Assembly: GCA_031271125.1 (NCBI GenBank)
Contig: JAISWH010000078.1
Coordinates: forward strand, 1 to 37,776
Length of the DNA: 37,776 nt
Direction of reading: 5' to 3'
Origin: Dysgonamonadaceae bacterium
GTDB taxonomy: Bacteria > Bacteroidota > Bacteroidia > Bacteroidales > Azobacteroidaceae
Shown: piece after piece, positions 16,682 to 24,285 of the stretch
Position numbering within the stretch: the first letter of the stretch is position 1
Layout: each line of letters opens with the position of its first letter
Position numbers and translations under genes: made by a program
The notes under the pieces: model-generated
What the model was told of the DNA's origin: nothing
What the model saw: the letters and a program-made list of their open reading frames with translations, nothing else
Database searches by the model: none

Positions 16682-17698
16682 TCAATTAAAAAGTTTGATT
16701 TTACTTAAAATCCTGTTTTTCCGATCTAAAATCAAAAATTCCACAATTAAAAGGAACAACAAAAACCAGGCCGGAATCAGGTATTTTTCGTCGTATGAAG
16801 AATAAATTTTATTTTCCACCTCCGATTTGGTCATTTTAGCTAATTCCTTTTGCAGGGCTTTCAGCGCACTGTTTGTGTTGTCGGTTCTTGCATACATGCC
16901 GTTGCCGGCAGTTGCAATATCCTGACACATTTGCTCATTCAGTTTGGTAATAATCATCGTCCCGTCTTTATCTTTTTGATAATTATTGTCGGGGGTTGGG
17001 ATGGGTCCTCCTTGTAGCGATCCTACGCCTAAAACGTTGATTTTGATTCCTTTTTCGTTCGCGGCCTTAGTGGCGCCCAAGGCATCGTCTTCGTGGTTTT
17101 CCCCGTCGGTAATCAAGATAATTGTTTTTTCCGATTTTTCCGATGGCGAAAAAGAGCTGATCGCCAAATTGATCGCCGCCCCGATAGCCGTTCCCTGCGT
17201 CGGCACCATCGACGGATTAATCGACGACAAAAACATTTTTGCCGAAACATAATCCGAAGTAATGGGCAATTGGATAAAGGCATCGCCGGCAAAGACTATC
17301 AAACCGATTTTATCATTGCGTAAATCGTCGATCAATTTGGATAAAATCTGTTTGGATTTTTCCAAACGGCTTGGGTTTATATCGCCGGATAACATGGAGT
17401 TGGATACGTCCAGACAAATCATCACTTCAATGCCTTGCCGTTTGACGGTTTCCAATTTTGAGCCGAATTGCGGACCGGCAATGATCATGATGAATAAGCC
17501 CAGGCAGACAAACAACAACCAAAATTTCAGATGTTGCTTTTTCAAGGCCACATCGGGCATTAATCCGCGAAGAATCTTCATGTTGCCTAATCTTTTCAGG
17601 TTCCTCTTTTTGATGTACATGGCGTACAGGAAAAGGAGCAAAAAAGCGGGCAATAATGCCAATAAATACAAATATTCGGGATGTGCAAATCTAAACAT
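16682..17698 (-). CDS. batB: BatB, VWA-domain membrane protein
   Basis: 338 residues. Two transmembrane helices at the N-terminus (about 8-26 and 58-78), a von Willebrand A domain with the MIDAS motif DVSNS (in MICLDVSNSMLSGD, about residue 96), TQGTAIGAAI for the MIDAS threonine and LITDGENHED, and a C-terminal helix at about 308-325. This is the standard Bat layout with the VWA domain between membrane anchors. It lies 12 bp after batA. Paralogous to the upstream batA gene. Confidence 0.9.
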   Translation of the reverse strand: MFRFAHPEYLYLLALLPAFLLLFLYAMYIKKRNLKRLGNMKILRGLMPDVALKKQHLKFWLLFVCLGLFIMIIAGPQFGSKLETVKRQGIEVMICLDVSNSMLSGDINPSRLEKSKQILSKLIDDLRNDKIGLIVFAGDAFIQLPITSDYVSAKMFLSSINPSMVPTQGTAIGAAINLAISSFSPSEKSEKTIILITDGENHEDDALGATKAANEKGIKINVLGVGSLQGGPIPTPDNNYQKDKDGTMIITKLNEQMCQDIATAGNGMYARTDNTNSALKALQKELAKMTKSEVENKIYSSYDEKYLIPAWFLLFLLIVEFLILDRKNRILSKIKLFN

Positions 17699-17710
17699 AC
17701 ATATTGAAAT

Positions 17711-18694
17711 TTATGGAATGTTTCTTAATATTGTATACCTCAACAGGAGTTCCATCAAGAAGAAAAACAAGGCCAACATTGCGTAACGGCCATATTCTTC
17801 CTGCTTTTTGCTGTATTCCTGCACACTCATTTTTGTTTTTTCCATCTGGTCGATTTCCTTGTAGATTTCTACCAGGGCTTTATTGTTGGTAGCCCTGAAA
17901 TAGCGTGCTCCGGTAATTTGAGCGATTTCCGTCAATGCTTTTTCGTCGATTTCCACTTTTACCATTTGCGTTCTCACGCCGGTTGCTGTTTGCATCGGGT
18001 AAGGCGCTTCGCCAATCGTTCCAACGGCAATCGTGTAAACTCGGATTCCGTAGGCTTGAGCGATTTGAGCGGCTGTGACGGGAGCGATTTCCCCACGATT
18101 GTTGGTGCCGTCGGTCAGAAGGATAATCACCTTAGATTTCGCTTTACTGTCTTTCAGGCGGCTGACTGCGGTTGCCAGCCCGTGTCCGATAGCCGTTCCG
18201 TCTTCGATCATTCCGCACTCTACGTCTTTCAGCAGGTTCAACAAAACCGCGTGATCGGTAGTAAGCGGACATTGGGTAAAACTTTCGGCGGAGAAAACCA
18301 CCAGGCCGATGTTGTCGTTTTTACGTCCATTGATGAACGATGCGGCGACATCTTTGGCGGCTTTCAGCCGGTCGGGTCTCAAGTCTTGCGCCAACATGGA
18401 GGACGAAATATCCAGACTCATCATGATGTCGATGCCTTCCGTCGTTTCCGTATTCCACCGGTCGGTTGTTTGCGGACGCGCCATGGCAATAATCAGGAAC
18501 GCAATCGCGTGCAGCCGGAAAACGAACGGAAGACGGCGCAAGTAAATCCGAAAAGTATTCGGCGCTTTTTCAAATCCTTCTAAGGATGATAGTTGGATAG
18601 AGGCTTGCGATTTACGCAATTTCCAAATGTACCATCCGATCATCGGGATAAGTACAAGCAATAGCCACAAATATATTGGATTTGCAAAAACCAT
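17711..18694 (-). CDS. batA: BatA, VWA-domain aerotolerance protein
   Basis: 327 residues. N-terminal helices (about 5-23 and 55-72), a VWA domain with MIDAS DISSS (in MMSLDISSSMLAQD), DGTAIGHGLATAV and LLTDGTNNRGE, and a C-terminal membrane helix (YAMLALFFFLMELLL). Metal-dependent adhesion site complete. Upstream of batB in the usual order. VWA Bat proteins are believed to work with the MoxR ATPase encoded at the operon start. Confidence 0.9.
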   Translation of the reverse strand: MVFANPIYLWLLLVLIPMIGWYIWKLRKSQASIQLSSLEGFEKAPNTFRIYLRRLPFVFRLHAIAFLIIAMARPQTTDRWNTETTEGIDIMMSLDISSSMLAQDLRPDRLKAAKDVAASFINGRKNDNIGLVVFSAESFTQCPLTTDHAVLLNLLKDVECGMIEDGTAIGHGLATAVSRLKDSKAKSKVIILLTDGTNNRGEIAPVTAAQIAQAYGIRVYTIAVGTIGEAPYPMQTATGVRTQMVKVEIDEKALTEIAQITGARYFRATNNKALVEIYKEIDQMEKTKMSVQEYSKKQEEYGRYAMLALFFFLMELLLRYTILRNIP

Positions 18695-18715
18695 TTTTTC
18701 TCAGTTTAATAAACA

Positions 18716-19693
18716 CTAATTGACTTCATTTACTTCTTTTTTCTCATTTTCTTCCACCGCCGATTCTTCTTTTTTCGTATGATTGACAAACAAATACGCA
18801 TTCATCAGACTCAATTCGTTTTCGTCGGGAAGCGGGTTGTATTTGGCAAATTTCACGAAATCGGCCAGGATAAGAATTTGTTTCAGGTTGTCGTAGGAAG
18901 TATCCGTATCGCTGTATCCCTTTAATTTGTCCAATAATTCGCCGGAAGTCATTTCCGGAGCCGGCACATCAAACCGTTCATCAATGTATTTCCGCAAAAT
19001 ATCCGTAATGTCGGAATGATACTCTTTTACTTTTCCCATCTGCCATAATTTTTGAGCTTTTACCACGTCCAAACCCTTGATGGCTCGTTCGTAAGGCGGG
19101 ATATAAGGCTCTTCTTTTTTCAGGAAAGGGATGATTGCCTGGTTGTTCATCCTGCGGTAAATAATATAAACGATCAATGCAAGGAGTCCCAAACCCAGGA
19201 TAATTCCGATAATTTGCGGAAGATAATCCGTCCACACAAATCGCGGCTGTACAACTCCTTTTATATCAAAGAATTGTTTGGACTCCGTATCTACCGGGAG
19301 CGTCGAAACGTTCAAGGCCAACGATTCGGAATAAGCCGTATCCGCTCCTGCAATGGCTTTGAACGGCGGCAACAAATACAGAGCCGAATCGAAAGAGGTG
19401 ATTAAATAATGGTATTTCAATTGGATTCTGTCGTTTCCCAAATCGGCAGTGTCGATTTTCGAGACGGCCAACACTTCTATGCCGTTCATCAGCGTGTCGG
19501 TAATTGTGGGAATCTGTAACTGTTGATTTTTATTGGCCGCAACTTCTACGTGAATCTGTGTCTGATGGCCGATAAAGATATGAGTCGAGTCCATAACTGC
19601 TTTGATAACAGGCGGCTGGGCAGATATGGGAAAAAGGCTTATCCATAAACCGATCACACACATAACAACTTTTATCCGGTTATTTTTCTTCAT
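18716..19693 (-). CDS. Bat-operon membrane protein, signal peptide plus single TM
   Basis: 325 residues. Signal peptide (MKKNNRIKVVMCVIGLWISLFPISA), a beta-rich periplasmic domain resembling the start of BatD (VIKAVMDSTHIFIGHQTQIHVEV), a transmembrane helix at about 163-183 (IIGIILGLGLLALIVYIIYRR), and a cytoplasmic helical tail (GELLDKLKGYSDTDTSYDNLKQILILADFVKFAKYNP). The tail also resembles that of BatD (LIRDFRNILDTAEFARFAP). A gene of this type lies between the DUF58 and batA genes in many Bacteroidota. Highly acidic C-terminus. No established name. Confidence 0.75.
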   Translation of the reverse strand: MKKNNRIKVVMCVIGLWISLFPISAQPPVIKAVMDSTHIFIGHQTQIHVEVAANKNQQLQIPTITDTLMNGIEVLAVSKIDTADLGNDRIQLKYHYLITSFDSALYLLPPFKAIAGADTAYSESLALNVSTLPVDTESKQFFDIKGVVQPRFVWTDYLPQIIGIILGLGLLALIVYIIYRRMNNQAIIPFLKKEEPYIPPYERAIKGLDVVKAQKLWQMGKVKEYHSDITDILRKYIDERFDVPAPEMTSGELLDKLKGYSDTDTSYDNLKQILILADFVKFAKYNPLPDENELSLMNAYLFVNHTKKEESAVEENEKKEVNEVN

Positions 19694-19702
19694 CGTTTTC
19701 TA

Positions 19703-20572
19703 TCAACTGCGTATGTTAAACAATCCTATCAAAGCTTTTACGTAATCTTCGTCCGTGCGGATCGAAACGGCGTCTACGCGGCTTCGTTTAAAAGCGTTGT
19801 GCATCTCGGCCTGGCGTTTTTCCCACCAATGTTTGTAAGCCGTCCTCACTTTGAAAGAAGAGGTATCGACGTATTTTTCGATTCCGTTTTCGGCGTCTTT
19901 TACTTTTACTATCCCGACTTTGGGCATTTCCGTTTCGCGGTTGTCGTAAACCTGAATGGCTACCACATCATGCTTTCTGTTGGCAATGGTGAGCGCGTCC
20001 TGATAATCCCCTTTGTCGATGTAATCGGAAAAAACGAATGTCGTACAGCGTTTTTTGATGGCGTTGGTCAGGTATTTCAACGCTTGTCCTACATCGGTAT
20101 TGGCGTGTTGAGGCTCAAAATCAATGAGTTCACGGATGATATAGAGAATATGTTTCCGGCCTTTTTTAGGAGGGATAAATTTTTCTATCCGGTCTGAAAA
20201 AAAGATAACGCCAATCTTATCGTTGTTTTGGAGCGCCGAAAAAGCAAGGGTAGCCGCTATTTCGGCGACCATGTCTTTTTTCAGCGATTCGACTGTACCG
20301 AAATTCCGGCTTCCCGAAACGTCGATCAACAGCATGAGGGTCAATTCCCGTTCTTCTTCGAAGATTTTTATGTAGGGCTTTGAATATCTCGCGGTCACAT
20401 TCCAATCAATATCGCGGATGTCGTCGCCGAATTCGTATTCCCGAACTTCCGAAAAAGCCATACCCCGACCTTTAAACGCAGAATGGTATTGTCCGGCGAA
20501 AATATTGCGGGACAATCCCCGCGTTTTGATTTCGATTTGTCGTACTTTTTTTAATAATTCGCTTGTTTCCAT
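19703..20572 (-). CDS. DUF58-domain protein of the moxR/bat cluster
   Basis: 289 residues, soluble, with the DUF58 core SEVREYEFGDDIRDIDWNVT and then LMLLIDVSGSRNFG, a degenerate VWA-like strand with DxSxS. DUF58 proteins accompany MoxR ATPases and VWA proteins. It has no membrane segment, so it should be cytoplasmic. It lies 9 bp upstream of the TM protein gene and 6 bp downstream of the DUF5618-like gene copy B. Confidence 0.9.
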   Translation of the reverse strand: METSELLKKVRQIEIKTRGLSRNIFAGQYHSAFKGRGMAFSEVREYEFGDDIRDIDWNVTARYSKPYIKIFEEERELTLMLLIDVSGSRNFGTVESLKKDMVAEIAATLAFSALQNNDKIGVIFFSDRIEKFIPPKKGRKHILYIIRELIDFEPQHANTDVGQALKYLTNAIKKRCTTFVFSDYIDKGDYQDALTIANRKHDVVAIQVYDNRETEMPKVGIVKVKDAENGIEKYVDTSSFKVRTAYKHWWEKRQAEMHNAFKRSRVDAVSIRTDEDYVKALIGLFNIRS

Positions 20573-20578
20573 GCAATT

Positions 20579-21040
20579 TCACCAAAATTTTAAAGAGCGA
20601 AAGAAAGAACCACTTGATTTGCCCGTCAAAACATCTTGTGTATCTGCTACATAATTTTTATCCGCCCAACCAATGAGAACGCTTGCCAAATTCATAGCAT
20701 CTTGTACTGTTCGGTATGAAGTTACGCCATCATAACCTAACGATTTATGTAGCAATTCATAAGCATTAATCAAATGTTGATTCATCTTATTGTCTTTCCT
20801 GACAATTGACATTTGATAATCCTTAAAATCCAAACGTTGTCCTTTCTTCATATTTTTACGGACATCCAATACCGCATCAAGTGCAACAAGCACTCCATTC
20901 CATGCCGTATTTCCCGCCATTTTTACATATTTATTATCCGTATAAAAATCGCCGTCTTTTTCGGCTTTTACAGATAACAGTTCTCTTGCATTTTGCAGAT
21001 AGCGCTCAGCTTCCCGAATAGGATGTTTTAACTTTGCCAT
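20579..21040 (-). CDS. DUF5618-like small helical protein, copy B
   Basis: 153 residues, paralogue of 16216-16671 (roughly half of residues identical by eye, same length, same conserved blocks, no gaps over most of the length). Helical and soluble. It lies between the small membrane ORF and the DUF58 gene. Two copies in one operon, at different positions, imply duplication followed by divergence. Family assignment is from memory; function unknown. Confidence 0.6.
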   Translation of the reverse strand: MAKLKHPIREAERYLQNARELLSVKAEKDGDFYTDNKYVKMAGNTAWNGVLVALDAVLDVRKNMKKGQRLDFKDYQMSIVRKDNKMNQHLINAYELLHKSLGYDGVTSYRTVQDAMNLASVLIGWADKNYVADTQDVLTGKSSGSFFRSLKFW

Positions 21041-21058
21041 GTTTTTAATTATTACTTG

Positions 21059-21097
21059 TTTAGAATTTCGGCAATAATTTCTTCGGTTGTTAATTTA
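21059..21097 (-). repeat. Duplicated 3' end of moxR
   Basis: 21059-21086 is identical over 28 bases to 21281-21308, the moxR C-terminus, and similarity goes on to 21097 with two mismatches. On the minus strand it still encodes LTTEEIIAEILNK and then a stop. This is a fragment of a second moxR tail, left by a tandem duplication or by insertion of the intervening 180 bp. Confidence 0.8.
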
Positions 21098-21211
21098 CTG
21101 ATCCAACTCATCTAATTCCTTGGAATCCTTATGATCAAACCAAACAACCAAAATACTACCTATTACTACTACACTCAAAACCATTGCATATTTTAAAATA
21201 ATTATATTCAT
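21095..21211 (-). CDS. Small single-pass membrane protein, 38 residues
   Basis: ATG 21211 to TAA 21095. The protein reads MNIIILKYAMVLSVVVIGSI then LVVWFDHKDSKELDELDQ: one hydrophobic helix (about 4-24) followed by a charged, acidic tail, as in many real small membrane proteins. It is too short for usual gene calling. It lies in the moxR to DUF58 gap, and its stop overlaps the duplicated moxR tail. A GAAG lies upstream on the minus strand. No homologue is recognised. It could be a chance frame, but the ordered hydrophobic-then-charged layout favours a gene. Confidence 0.45.
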   Translation of the reverse strand: MNIIILKYAMVLSVVVIGSILVVWFDHKDSKELDELDQ

Positions 21212-21261
21212 TTTATTTTTACTTCTTCACTCTTTTTTCATAATTCACCTCTACCAATTGT

Positions 21262-22257
21262 TTAGGGAACTTCGACTTTATTTAGAATTTCGGCAATAAT
21301 TTCTTCGGATGTTAAATTACGGGCTTCCGCTTCGTAAGTCAGACCGATGCGGTGGCGCAAAACGTCGAAACAGACGGCGCGAATGTCTTCCGGAATCACA
21401 TAACCTCTTCGTTTGATGAAGGCGTAAGCGCGTGCGGCTAATGCCAGGTTGATGGATGCACGCGGGGAAGCGCCGAACGAAATCATGTCTTTCAGCGTCG
21501 GAAGTCCGTGTTCGTGCGGAAAACGTGTCGCGAAAACAATATCTACGATGTATTTTTCTATTTTTTCATCCAAGTAAACTTCTCCGACAATTTTACGGGC
21601 TTCCAATATTTCCTGTTTCTTCAACACCGGTTTGAGGTCAATCGCTTTTCCGCTGATGTTCTGGCGGATAATCAGTTTTTCTTCGTCCTTTTTCGGATAA
21701 TTGATAATGACTTTCAACATGAAACGGTCGACTTGCGCTTCCGGCAAGGGATAAGTACCCTCTTGTTCGATAGGGTTTTGCGTAGCCATTACCAAAAAAG
21801 GTTCGGGAAGTTTGTAAGTACTTTCTCCGATAGTAACCTGACGTTCCTGCATCGCTTCGAGCAAAGCGCTTTGTACTTTTGCGGGAGCGCGGTTGATTTC
21901 GTCCGCCAAAATGAAATTGGCAAAAACAGGACCGTGTTTTACCAGAAATTCTTCTTTTTTCTGACTGTAAATCATGGTTCCTACAACGTCGGCCGGAAGT
22001 AAGTCCGGTGTGAATTGAATGCGACTGTACTTGGCGTCAATCAATGAAGCCAATGTTTTGATTGCCAATGTTTTTGCCAGACCAGGGACGCCTTCCAACA
22101 GGATATGTCCATCCGACAAAAGACCGATAAGCAAAGATTCAACCAAGTGCTTTTGTCCTACAATGGCTTGATCCATGCCCATAAAAATCATATTGACGAA
22201 ACCGCTTTTGCTTTCGATTTTTTCGTTTAATTCACGAATATCAACTGTTTGACTCAT
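21262..22257 (-). CDS. moxR: MoxR-family AAA+ ATPase
   Basis: 331 residues. Walker A GVPGLAKT (about 56), Walker B with LADEINRAP, sensor-1 MATQNPIEQEGTYPLPEAQVDRF, and arginine-rich C-terminal lid (FGASPRASINLALAARA). Complete. MoxR ATPases remodel or activate VWA-domain partners; here the partners are most likely BatA, BatB and DUF58. It is the first gene of the operon, with a 187-bp upstream gap and a -7-like element (22306-22313). Its last 28 bases of coding sequence are duplicated at 21059-21086. Confidence 0.95.
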   Translation of the reverse strand: MSQTVDIRELNEKIESKSGFVNMIFMGMDQAIVGQKHLVESLLIGLLSDGHILLEGVPGLAKTLAIKTLASLIDAKYSRIQFTPDLLPADVVGTMIYSQKKEEFLVKHGPVFANFILADEINRAPAKVQSALLEAMQERQVTIGESTYKLPEPFLVMATQNPIEQEGTYPLPEAQVDRFMLKVIINYPKKDEEKLIIRQNISGKAIDLKPVLKKQEILEARKIVGEVYLDEKIEKYIVDIVFATRFPHEHGLPTLKDMISFGASPRASINLALAARAYAFIKRRGYVIPEDIRAVCFDVLRHRIGLTYEAEARNLTSEEIIAEILNKVEVP

Positions 22258-22305
22258 AAAAAATACTTGTTTTTATTTTTAAAATCATATTTTATTTTGA
22301 CGCTG

Positions 22306-22313
22306 CAAAAATA
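22306..22313 (-). promoter_or_regulatory. -7-like element TATTTTTG for the moxR-bat operon
   Basis: Minus-strand TATTTTTG matches TAnnTTTG, 48 bp before the moxR ATG. The -33 region (TTTC) is only partly like the consensus. This is the only promoter candidate I see for the unit down to uvrA. Confidence 0.45.
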
Positions 22314-22382
22314 TAAATGTTAAATCGGGATTGAAATACATAACGAGTTAAAAATGATTAATTATAATTAAAAGGATGCTTT

Positions 22383-22422
22383 GGAAAAAGGCGCTGTCAA
22401 AAAACAAACAGTACCTTTTTCC
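22383..22422 (-). terminator. Terminator-like hairpin after the HU-LysM gene
   Basis: GGAAAAAGG pairs with CCTTTTTCC (9 bp), with an inner CTGT/ACAG extension and a short loop. It lies 23 bp beyond the stop of the HU-LysM gene at 22445 and ahead of moxR. The T-run is inside the stem rather than after it, so termination could be in either direction. Confidence 0.55.
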
Positions 22423-22444
22423 GGATTGCTTCATCACTTTCTTT

Positions 22445-23989
22445 TCAATATTTTTTATATTGTTGTTCTAAATTCAGCGCTTTATTAACCGATTCGGGGT
22501 TGTTTTTGTTTATCCCATATTTTTCTGCCGGAGGAATGCTGATTACCATTCCGGGTTCTATCAAATCGGGATTGCTGATCGTTTTGCGATTTTCATCGTA
22601 AATATAAACCCAAAAAGCTTTGTGCCCATATTCCCGCAAAGCAATCGTGTTTAGACGTTCTCCTTGTAGTATCTCGTGTTGTTTATTGCCGCCGGTTTTT
22701 GTAGGCTGACTCCCGGTCGCTTTTGTTTTCGGAGCGGTAGCCGGTTTTGTCGCCGGAGGAGTTGGTGTCTTCGTCTTTGAAGGATTCTGCACTTGTTTCT
22801 TTTGCGTATTGATTGCTTGTACTGTTGCAGAATCGGTTTTTTGCGCCATCTTTAAACTGTCGGTGTTTTGCGACTGATTAACCGAATATGTAAAGACTAC
22901 TACCGAATCGGGAATTGCCTCTTCTATTATCCGAGTTTGAATTTTGGGGCAAAAATAGCGGGCGGCAAAAAATAAAATTAATACAGAGATGACCAGGAAA
23001 AAGAACCAAAAGAAGCCGTTATTTGCCCCTCTCCGGTTATAATCTTCATCGTACAATTCGTCGTACTCAGGTTCTTCTTCTTTATTATATTCCAATTCAT
23101 CGTCCTTATCTTCAAGTTCTTCTTCTTTTTTGTCTTCCGGTTTTTCTTTTTCGATTTCCATTATTTCCGGTTCTTCCGGTTTGACTTCTATTATTTCAGG
23201 TTCTTCCTGCGGCTCTTCCGGTTTGACTTCTATTACTTCAGGTTCTTTTTCCGGCTCTTCCGGTTTGACTTCTATTACTTCAGGTTCTTCCTGCGGCTCT
23301 TCCGGTTCAGCTTCTATTACTTCAGGTTCTTCCTGCGGCTCTTCCGGTTCAGCTTCTATTACTTCGGGTTCTTCCTGCGGCTCTTCCGGTTCAGCTTCTA
23401 TTACTTCGGGTTCTTTCTGCGACTCTTCCGGTTCAGCTTCTATTACTTTCGGTTCTTCCTGCGGTTCTTCCGGTTTGACTTCTATTACTTCCGGTTCTTC
23501 CTGCGGCTTTTCCGGTTCAGCTTTCGCATTTACACTTTCCGGTTTTTTTTGTGTTTCGGGTCTACCCCAGAAATAGCCGGATTTTGCAGAATTTTCATCA
23601 ACCTCATCCTCCACTTCGTCATCGTTATCTTCGTCTAATATATCTTCGATTTTTTCTCTGTATTCATTTCCTTCTATTTCAACAGTTTCCATAGAAGCAT
23701 AAGGAGTATTTATTCTTTCTGCCAATTCTATATCCGGAGAAAATGTCACTTTGTAATGTGCCGGAATTAAGACTCTTTCGCCGGTTGAGACGTCAACGCT
23801 TTCCCGGTCTTCTACCCAAGAGAGTTTAAATGTACCTAAATTTCTTATTTTCAGAAGTTTATCATTTTCGAGACCTTTTTCCATTATATCGAAACATTCT
23901 TTTACCAATGTTTCGGCGTCTTTTTTGGTGATATTTGATTTTTCAGCCAAAAGAACGACTAAATCCTGCAAGCTGATTTTTTCATTCAT
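22445..23989 (-). CDS. HU-domain, acidic repeat, transmembrane, LysM protein
   Basis: 514 residues in an unusual order. Residues 1-95 are an HU/IHF-type DNA-binding domain (LVVLLAEKSNITKKDAETLV; IRNLGTFKLSWVEDRESVDV). Residues 155-275 are acidic 14-residue repeats of the EEPQEEPEVIEAEP type (42 bp each, about 8 copies). Residues 325-345 form one transmembrane helix (FFWFFFLVISVLILFFAARY) preceded by NRRG, which favours a cytoplasmic N-terminus. A T/P/K-rich linker follows, then a LysM domain at about 438-488 (HEILQGERLNTIALREYGHK; PDLIEPGMVISIPP). If topology is as predicted, DNA-binding and peptidoglycan-binding ends lie on opposite sides of the inner membrane, suggesting a nucleoid-to-wall tether. 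It overlaps the upstream HU gene by 8 bp. Confidence 0.85.
   Translation of the reverse strand: MNEKISLQDLVVLLAEKSNITKKDAETLVKECFDIMEKGLENDKLLKIRNLGTFKLSWVEDRESVDVSTGERVLIPAHYKVTFSPDIELAERINTPYASMETVEIEGNEYREKIEDILDEDNDDEVEDEVDENSAKSGYFWGRPETQKKPESVNAKAEPEKPQEEPEVIEVKPEEPQEEPKVIEAEPEESQKEPEVIEAEPEEPQEEPEVIEAEPEEPQEEPEVIEAEPEEPQEEPEVIEVKPEEPEKEPEVIEVKPEEPQEEPEIIEVKPEEPEIMEIEKEKPEDKKEEELEDKDDELEYNKEEEPEYDELYDEDYNRRGANNGFFWFFFLVISVLILFFAARYFCPKIQTRIIEEAIPDSVVVFTYSVNQSQNTDSLKMAQKTDSATVQAINTQKKQVQNPSKTKTPTPPATKPATAPKTKATGSQPTKTGGNKQHEILQGERLNTIALREYGHKAFWVYIYDENRKTISNPDLIEPGMVISIPPAEKYGINKNNPESVNKALNLEQQYKKY
23165..23527 (-). repeat. 42-bp tandem repeats encoding EEPQEEPEVIEAEP
   Basis: About eight tandem units inside the HU-LysM gene, each coding for 14 residues, with AEP and VKP variants and some units nearly identical. 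Because the unit is a multiple of three, copy-number change by slippage would alter linker length without shifting frame. The Ser/Gly-rich frame on the plus strand here is only its shadow. Confidence 0.9.
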
Positions 23990-24269
23990 AATTCAAATCT
24001 TTTATTTTTTTGTTGAAAGATGCGGAAGGTTTAAATTTCACAACCATTTTGGGTGGGAGCAACATTCTTTTTCCCGTTACGGGATGAACGCTTACTCTTT
24101 CATTTCTTTTCTTTACTTCTAAATTGCCGAAGTTAGTAATAGAAATTACATGACCGTTTGCGAGTTCCGTAGCAATTACGGACAGCAAATCATCCAATCT
24201 TATTCCAGCTTCTAATCTGGACAGCTCCAATTTCTTGGCTAATGCTGTAGTAAATTCTGTAGAATTCAT
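23982..24269 (-). CDS. HU/IHF-family DNA-binding protein
   Basis: 95 residues, a normal HU length. The N-terminal helical part (MNSTEFTTALAKKLELSRLE) is followed by the beta-arm region ISITNFGNLEVKKRNERVSV and HPVTGKRMLLPPKMVVKFKPS, which carries the usual GxxxxP-type turn. It binds DNA non-specifically as a dimer. It lies directly upstream of, and overlaps, the HU-LysM gene, so the two HU domains are made together and could form mixed dimers. That would make this small subunit the partner of the tethered one (inference). It follows rimO by 16 bp. Confidence 0.9.
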   Translation of the reverse strand: MNSTEFTTALAKKLELSRLEAGIRLDDLLSVIATELANGHVISITNFGNLEVKKRNERVSVHPVTGKRMLLPPKMVVKFKPSASFNKKIKDLNYE

Positions 24270-24285
24270 ATACTATTTTATTTAA

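Noticed and set aside
23130-23576. Ser/Gly-rich plus-strand frame and possible CRISPR-like array
   Set aside because: The repeats are direct 42-bp coding units with no spacers and match the acidic repeat in the HU-LysM protein; no CRISPR repeat-spacer pattern.
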